A stretch of 64,000 bases of DNA from an uncultured Clostridia bacterium (GTDB taxonomy: Bacteria; Bacillota; Clostridia; TANB77; CAG-508), in assembly GCA_934133005.1 (NCBI GenBank), contig CAKPAI010000002.1:124001-188000 (forward strand). The letters run 5' to 3'. This document shows, in pieces, positions 59,901 to 64,000 of this stretch. A program made the position numbers and the translations under genes. Position 1 is the stretch's first letter; the number at the start of each line of letters is the position of its first letter. Under the pieces are notes generated by a model. It was not told the DNA's origin. It made no database searches and saw nothing but the letters and a program-made list of their open reading frames with translations.

Positions 59901-62900
59901 TTCGTAAAGTCCTGTTGATGCTGTTTTAGTATTATAATCACTGTCATCATACATTACTTCACAGAAATAGTAACAATCATTTACATTTGTTCCTGCATTT
60001 TTATTCAAAATACTTGGTCCTAAATATTGTTCTTTATTTTCTGCATCTAATTCTCCTGAATATTCAAAATCTTCATATGCAGTAATAATTGACATTACAG
60101 AATATACATTTCTTATAGTAGCACTGCATGATGGTCTTGATATTATCTGTCCTAAGTTATTAGTTACAGGTGGATATCCTAAATCATATACAATATTTCC
60201 TGCATAAGAATATGTTCCACTTGTATGATTTATTTTTATTGTTGTTGTATTAAATATATTTTGCATTAGTCCATTATTTCCATCTAATTGAACTGCTACT
60301 CCTCCAATATATCTATAGTCATATGCAGCTATATCTCCATATGTTTCAATTCCTTGCCCATAAATATATCCATTTTGTATTGTTCCATGTGAATATAAGC
60401 AAACTCCTGCTATATATTGTGATGCATATAATGGTACTTCATAATCTATGATAAAGTTATCTATTTTTCCTGAATTGTCATATCCAAGTAAAGCGACATT
60501 TGCTCTTGCTTTTTGAGTTGCCTTCTTTAGTCTAACAATTACATTATCTATGTTTCCTTCATTATATAAGAATAGTGAATAATATCCATCTTCTTTTGCA
60601 GCTGGTACTTCAACAATTTTATCTCCAACTACAGTTACTGTCATTTTAGGAGATACACTATTTAAAGAATAATCTATTACAATATTCTTTAAATCAGCTT
60701 CTGCTCCTAATTTATAGAATATATATGAAGTTACTTCTCTTTTTGTTGTTAGCGAATAAGTATCTTTAGTTATGGTTTTTCCATTGAAGTCTATTGTTCC
60801 ATTAAATGTTATATTTGGATTTCCAAATGTATAAGATGTTGCTCCTCCAGCATTACTTAAATCTATATCATTTAATAGTATATAATTTCCATTAGGTTGT
60901 ATCTCTAGAAATTCATCAATTGTTGATATACTCTTAATTTCAGTTTTAGCATTTACGTCATATTCAAAAGTTACTTGTGACAATACATATTCCCTACTAT
61001 ATTGCCTTATTATAAGCTCTACTGTGTAATCAATAGTATCATTTCCACTTTCTTCAATAATATATTTTTTCACTTCTTCGATCATAGTTACAGAATCATA
61101 ATTATAATCAAATTCTTGTACTTTTGTTTGATTTGAAGAATTTTTAGAAGTTATTTTTATATAATATTTACATGAATTTGCACTTTCATCAAATGTAACA
61201 TGTTTTTCATCTATAAATTTAACATCCATATTTGCATAGAATGTATATTTATATTTTTCATAACTTGTCGCAGAATTTCCTTTTTCTGCTTGTAAATCTT
61301 TTACTTTCAAATAATAGTCTTTTTGATTTATAACTTCTTCATCATCAGTTATTTTTTCACCATCTTCATTGGTCTCGCCAGGAATTATATCCACTTGTGA
61401 ATAATCTTCTAGGTAAAAACCTACAAAACCATCATCTGGTACAGTTATTGTTTGTACAAATTCTGCCCAATTATCAGTTGTTATTCCACTAAGTTCAGTT
61501 ATATTTCTGCCAATTCCTTTTCCTAATTGCATATATATTTTTGGTGTTCCTGTTGCTACAGGATTGTTATCTTTCCATTGATATTGTGCCTTAAACGATA
61601 ATGTAACTTTTTCACCCACATAATTTCCTAAATCATAAACATAACATTGATTTGATAAGAATGTAATTTGATTACTATTTTCATCATATGTCTTACCATA
61701 ATTATACTTAGATCTTGTTTCATAATTTACAACATCATTATCTAATACATACTCTGTCTCTAGTACACCAAATGTTTTTGCATACCAATTGTTGTTAGAT
61801 GATACATCTATAAGATTCTTTCCATTATCTGCAATTTCTCTTTGAAGTCCTATTAAATCTATACTTCCTCCAAGACCACTTGTAGTAAACTCTTTTTTAC
61901 CAATTTGATAATTGTTTTGAACTTTATTAGCATTATTAGTCTCATTATACGAAGCCGCCTCACAAGTGAATGTATAAATTTCATTTTCTGTTAAGCCTTC
62001 ATATGTTAATCTTATCCATCTGTTTGTAGGAATTTTAGTTGTGCTTTTTACTTCTTCTTTGTTCTCATCTATTACTTCTATAGTTGGCAAATATTCTTTT
62101 GAAAATCTGTCAACCAATCTTACTATTGTTAGATTATCAGCAACTGCTCCATCTTCATCGTCAATATAAATATCCATATCAATTAAGTTTGTAGTTGCAA
62201 TTACATTTCTTATTTGAAGGGTTGCTGTTTTCTTGTTTGTCATAAAACTATTTGTAGTATATGATGTTACAATTTCTTTTTCTACACTTCCTTGTTTTGC
62301 TACTGCCTTTAACTCAATTTTATATGTTGTATTTGATTCCAAGTTTTCAAATAAATTTGCAATTCCATCAGTTTTTAATGAATTTATATCGTCCATAAAT
62401 ACTGATTTAATTTCATTATTCTTACTATCTCTTATAATCATAGTGACATTTTGTAAAATATTAACTAGCCTATGATCTGTTTTGTCTGTATTTATTGTGG
62501 TCCTTAGATTTGCACTACTTGATGTTATATCATTATCTATATCATATGTTACTTCTAATTTTAAACTACCTAATTTACTTAAACTTAATGTAGTAAATGT
62601 TGCACTTCCAATTTCTTGATCTTGTTTTATTCCATTACCATCACCTATATCAAAGTCACCAAAAACTCTAATTGTATAAGTATTTTCTGGATCTAAATCG
62701 CTAAATTCTAATTTATTATCACCTATTTCTAAGTTATCTCTTTTTACTACTTCACCATTACTTGATAATAAAATATATCTATAATTATCTATCGTTACTT
62801 TATCTTCATTTATTAAAGATACATTTATCGTTACACTTGTTACATTTTGTGCATTTACATTAACTTTTGTAGCTGGAGCTTTCTTAGAAGTTTCTGTATT

Positions 62901-64000
62901 TCCTGTATTATTCTTTACATTCATTTTATTTCCAGCAGTGTCATATAAGTTAATTTCGTAGCTGTACTTAGAATTTGATTTTAATCCTTCTGGCGATTGA
63001 TATGTAATACTTCCTCCATTTATAATATTTCTTAATAGTCCAGAAGATATTGAATATGTTGCTCCATTTATGATTATTTCACCTTTTGAAATTCCAAAAA
63101 CTGCTTCATCTTTAATATCTGAACTAATTTTTATATCTTTTATTTCTATTTTATTTGAGTATCTTTGTCCATTTTCAAAACTTAGTTCTATTGGATTTAA
63201 TATATCAATCCCTTTTGTAGTTATTTCTTGTTCATATAATGTATTTTCAATTAAGCTTCCTTCTTTATTTCGATATTGATATTTTGCAACAATTGTATAT
63301 GTGGTATCTGGTAATAATTTGGTTACACTTACTGTTCCAGATGAAGTTGCAGAAGTTCTAAATGCAAGTTGTCCATTTTTATAAAAAGCATATGTTACAC
63401 CCTTCATTACTCTACTTGGATCTTTAATCGACACTTCAGCATATGATGTATATACATTAGCTGTAAATTTAGAACTTTCGACTGTAGGTGCAATCCATTT
63501 TACTTCCGGAGTAGGTCTGTCATTATTCTTATTATCATCTTCACTTGGAGTTGTTGGAATTACTTCTGTATTTGTTTCTACATTATTTTCTGGTTTTTGT
63601 TCTGTATTATTTTCTGATTCAGTATTTTTTTCAGTATTTGCCTCTACATTATTATTTTTATCTTCTCTTGGTTTGCTTTCTTTTATAATCTTTAATCCAA
63701 TTAAAAATTGTTTATATGTATATTCTTTATTATAGTCTTCTAGTTTTATTATAGAATTTTCATCAATATCAATTACTTTATTATATATAAACTCATCATT
63801 TTTTAATGTGTAGTAAGTTATAAAACTATTTGTAAAATTTATAATACTATTCATTGGAATTGTATATTCATTAAACATTGTTTTAATTTTGATTTCTTTT
63901 GCATTTACATATAAATTATCTTTGTTTTTCATTAAAATATAGTCATAATAATCAGCTCTTTCAAGAGTATTTGAATTATATAATGCCCCTGATGTAAGAG
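53955..64000 (-). CDS. Giant surface protein (>3347 residues), N-terminus beyond the window
   Basis: An ATG exists at 63932, but the frame stays open to the window edge. The upstream residues plus the region after it align with the module of the 1950-residue protein (VIDIDENSIIKLED against IVSVNDENKMSLED), so about 150 N-terminal residues with the anchor lie outside. Numbering from that ATG, an E/N/T-rich linker (about 95-150) leads to several fibronectin-III-like units (150-690). A carbohydrate-binding jelly-roll-like segment follows (700-950, ending LQAEKGNSATSYEKY). A very long GLUG-type beta-helix region with repeated YVGGIVGY/YAGGIFGS motifs spans about 1020-2700. A C-terminal beta domain, a Ser/Asn-rich stalk and a transmembrane helix (ILISIIVLVIILALIVMY) with basic tail YRKSNR complete it. 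It may be anchored at both ends. Confidence 0.85.
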   Translation of the reverse strand, partial: LTSGALYNSNTLERADYYDYILMKNKDNLYVNAKEIKIKTMFNEYTIPMNSIINFTNSFITYYTLKNDEFIYNKVIDIDENSIIKLEDYNKEYTYKQFLIGLKIIKESKPREDKNNNVEANTEKNTESENNTEQKPENNVETNTEVIPTTPSEDDNKNNDRPTPEVKWIAPTVESSKFTANVYTSYAEVSIKDPSRVMKGVTYAFYKNGQLAFRTSATSSGTVSVTKLLPDTTYTIVAKYQYRNKEGSLIENTLYEQEITTKGIDILNPIELSFENGQRYSNKIEIKDIKISSDIKDEAVFGISKGEIIINGATYSISSGLLRNIINGGSITYQSPEGLKSNSKYSYEINLYDTAGNKMNVKNNTGNTETSKKAPATKVNVNAQNVTSVTINVSLINEDKVTIDNYRYILLSSNGEVVKRDNLEIGDNKLEFSDLDPENTYTIRVFGDFDIGDGNGIKQDQEIGSATFTTLSLSKLGSLKLEVTYDIDNDITSSSANLRTTINTDKTDHRLVNILQNVTMIIRDSKNNEIKSVFMDDINSLKTDGIANLFENLESNTTYKIELKAVAKQGSVEKEIVTSYTTNSFMTNKKTATLQIRNVIATTNLIDMDIYIDDEDGAVADNLTIVRLVDRFSKEYLPTIEVIDENKEEVKSTTKIPTNRWIRLTYEGLTENEIYTFTCEAASYNETNNANKVQNNYQIGKKEFTTSGLGGSIDLIGLQREIADNGKNLIDVSSNNNWYAKTFGVLETEYVLDNDVVNYETRSKYNYGKTYDENSNQITFLSNQCYVYDLGNYVGEKVTLSFKAQYQWKDNNPVATGTPKIYMQLGKGIGRNITELSGITTDNWAEFVQTITVPDDGFVGFYLEDYSQVDIIPGETNEDGEKITDDEEVINQKDYYLKVKDLQAEKGNSATSYEKYKYTFYANMDVKFIDEKHVTFDESANSCKYYIKITSKNSSNQTKVQEFDYNYDSVTMIEEVKKYIIEESGNDTIDYTVELIIRQYSREYVLSQVTFEYDVNAKTEIKSISTIDEFLEIQPNGNYILLNDIDLSNAGGATSYTFGNPNITFNGTIDFNGKTITKDTYSLTTKREVTSYIFYKLGAEADLKNIVIDYSLNSVSPKMTVTVVGDKIVEVPAAKEDGYYSLFLYNEGNIDNVIVRLKKATQKARANVALLGYDNSGKIDNFIIDYEVPLYASQYIAGVCLYSHGTIQNGYIYGQGIETYGDIAAYDYRYIGGVAVQLDGNNGLMQNIFNTTTIKINHTSGTYSYAGNIVYDLGYPPVTNNLGQIISRPSCSATIRNVYSVMSIITAYEDFEYSGELDAENKEQYLGPSILNKNAGTNVNDCYYFCEVMYDDSDYNTKTASTGLYEPGVQEVILNANSYKNFTVENLVSNGYYPQLKLNYCMPKQDNVKIDITGNEIIDILSGSVIENNDISSLDITDKVRNEINSYITLNNVDLTDENTKLVSFRVYNPAGTTISVIDVDYLDEVILSQSYSKRVSTVYMLLNNPTSFLDTYNVSKIQSKQANGVIKTSVYGENEAMGTRYIDVRFVKKIANEKDWTNIDQTDENGVSGLIQNYRLVNDLNFADSEYSPYITGTFTGYLDGEYEGKVHTINNISGTESLFAGFAEGEIKNLNINNFTINTNSQYAGMIARADMTDNILIDNVSISNMEMNVSYNKDNGKYGGIVGSISSGSSNPADSIKVQNCSVQGFDLTFNSPNSLYIDAGGIVGNLYAFGGVTTYIQNCYVQNYNVEATSVTQVDGIGGIVGYKRHDSDERVKAGSPVFYIQNCYTTGRINTFTNAGGILGFGKYGSCYVKNCYSLINLNTKTTSGNIYFGGIAGYSDTGASGVQNCLFLGNIYIAGNTGIYNFNRILGNNGGTTSYNNYAYADQLMSGEKKTDLYGATKLLKDNEIFTDNTFANLLKFDDNFARTIVQNGQEMNLLNNRYFPQLMNTSKSGLLANQKLITLDNDLKLYSITSTPSEDKTNVTVEMKFENPNDLSLTGVTIEDNDMSVVDGSWTTSKEEGTGLTIAKFVATPNKAFESYKIENIIYTRDGTNFVQKEISTKIKVTLYKGISNADEWNDFFENSGKNYIGQNVRITGDIDFSTVDHIVTNVVIGRLEGSTEYSFKNVNISVGDSSGLIKEIKTNCENIHFKDSKITCTGNYSGIISILRGEMKDCTFDNITIEGGKNYVGVVSRAVSGRFNNITLNRMNVTGESYVGSLCGYTASLGSTSNIKGTYLQVTASGDYAGGIFGSTQNTINGVYAYQYSENGKKDSDEETDYLIKGRSIIGGAIGEYGGSGSTFYNSKVSNSIILGTGNYVGANCGNGASSTNNMVSTNNIILGANYVGGNNGQQGGWSGISATSENNIIIATNNLNKVSDYKTKSATGSYVGGNYGNTGWSSVSNPVSRNNYIKGLDYVAGNVGRLNNNNATLNNSLSTGTNQEIIGRNYVSGSVGWTNGRIKELKVENCQVTASGNYVGGAVGYNEYTNTSISTSNNSNYSTAGAYVSNVTIIGSGYVGGIAGYERGTIHGGAVTNNTTVTGRGNYVGGIVGYYTGYVGTSANSIKSSNYYLWHSYIEDSYVKGANYVGGIAGGSQVGNIQYCYAVNTDVTATGEGAGGIVGYFDNSKLNNLQYKATIKYNYIANSDETINISAKSSAGGLIGEIYKEINYDPDVEKYNIIECNLIATDVISTSSKYADMGIASIKNSDYGLFQAKYMNNIYIYNGSNLQNQLLATKTQVSGIVEENENYKMITSDELKVVSNYTKNVRIYEDEYEYEYDEEGNIIGSTVIGQVAVGNEGLNFGTGRYNYKSGYFPTLKPNYSAQTYWSEMGVTIKEFAIPERTITYSEATIRLFSEQLASEATLANLMLLDDEIMPVAYYEDDQLEEDLPQVYVYTVGADKINIEFSKANTSATFSVTSNGEIISEKQKINQRVYTFEYDFKSPFTIRITNANYWDTKDFEADDIRNMLAISNDEYFYLSDGSLNSNKRTIKGTFTNLYESEVLDSNGNVYDLSSMKNIRNVSGMKLLDNITPITESTYLGKKVQTFYHCTKVTEEDGTNVFKDGQIFIKKGTMYVIDGKFSNVGTSVVIDSYNNKQYESTLGTDGKIYNLLTDIKYPVNFKNEKIIQMTNNLNNDSEIVLIYSATGNVYGFNYITGEEIYDNGVNNESTNFVSYLLNGLSLENLSYKIDEKDYKEAQELVQKLEKKSIADATSEIELKQNTENSETGNSGNSNNTMTETNTTGEKPSNSNQSSNNNASAGYVTAYDSNSQNYVVYSANELLDTTTSTITTENAKINKSQELTNYYNNISTGKKTMQNIGTILISIIVLVIILALIVMYRKSNR

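Noticed and set aside
56120..61000. Repeated DNA in the giant gene as a CRISPR or tandem-repeat locus
   Set aside because: The repetition is at protein level (GLUG motifs) with variable spacing and divergent DNA; no regular repeat-spacer pattern exists.

Overview
The window is AT-rich, low-GC Gram-positive DNA. Gene order, Shine-Dalgarno sites (AGGAGG type), frequent TTG/GTG starts, a tRNA-Thr-type T-box ahead of thrS, a zinc-type S14, SpoVG and sigma-A promoters all point to a Firmicute of class Clostridia. The large fibronectin-III/GLUG surface proteins suggest an uncultured gut lineage, but that placement is a guess.

Layout. (1) 1-4.7 kb, minus strand: recD2, comF and a KAP-type P-loop NTPase that runs off the left edge. 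(2) 4.8-5.2 kb: a small frameshifted GT2-like gene on the plus strand. (3) 21.6-5.2 kb, minus strand: a fused S10-spc-alpha ribosomal cluster, rpsJ to rplQ, including secY, adk, map, infA, rpmJ and rpoA. It is headed by a perfect sigma-A promoter and a 225-nt structured leader with an attenuator-like hairpin. An internal terminator and a second perfect promoter lie between secY and adk. (4) 21.9-39.1 kb: ordinary chromosomal genes in short units. These are a frameshifted RelA/SpoT-like gene, spoVG (with a sigma-H-type promoter), murC, a transglutaminase-like protein, an acyl-ACP thioesterase, a radical SAM protein, an E2-like acyltransferase domain lacking its catalytic His, an unrecognised 770-residue coiled-coil protein, a zinc-ribbon/HTH protein, rnhB, a pilin-like protein, htrA, an M23 peptidase, thrS with its T-box, and pgi. 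(5) 39.2-64 kb, minus strand: the accessory region of most interest.

The 39.2-64 kb region holds a divergent F1-type rotary ATPase operon next to three related surface proteins. In transcription order it reads: a giant protein (>3347 residues, N-terminus outside the window), a terminator, a 1950-residue protein, a 519-residue protein, a c-like subunit, a fused b-delta subunit, alpha, gamma, beta, a short epsilon, a five-helix membrane protein, two single-pass membrane proteins, and a 14-bp terminator. The catalytic residues of beta and the gamma and epsilon folds are kept. No subunit a is present, and the c-like protein has no acidic residue in its second helix, so the machine is unlikely to pump protons or sodium in the usual way. 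The three large proteins share one N-terminal module followed by an N/T/G-rich linker and fibronectin-III-like repeats. My reading (inference) is an ATP-driven F1 motor repurposed to work on, or through, a cell-surface apparatus, analogous to the F1-like ATPases of mycoplasmas but retaining a b-delta stator and a modified c ring.

I saw no CRISPR array, tRNA, rRNA, insertion sequence or prophage in the window.
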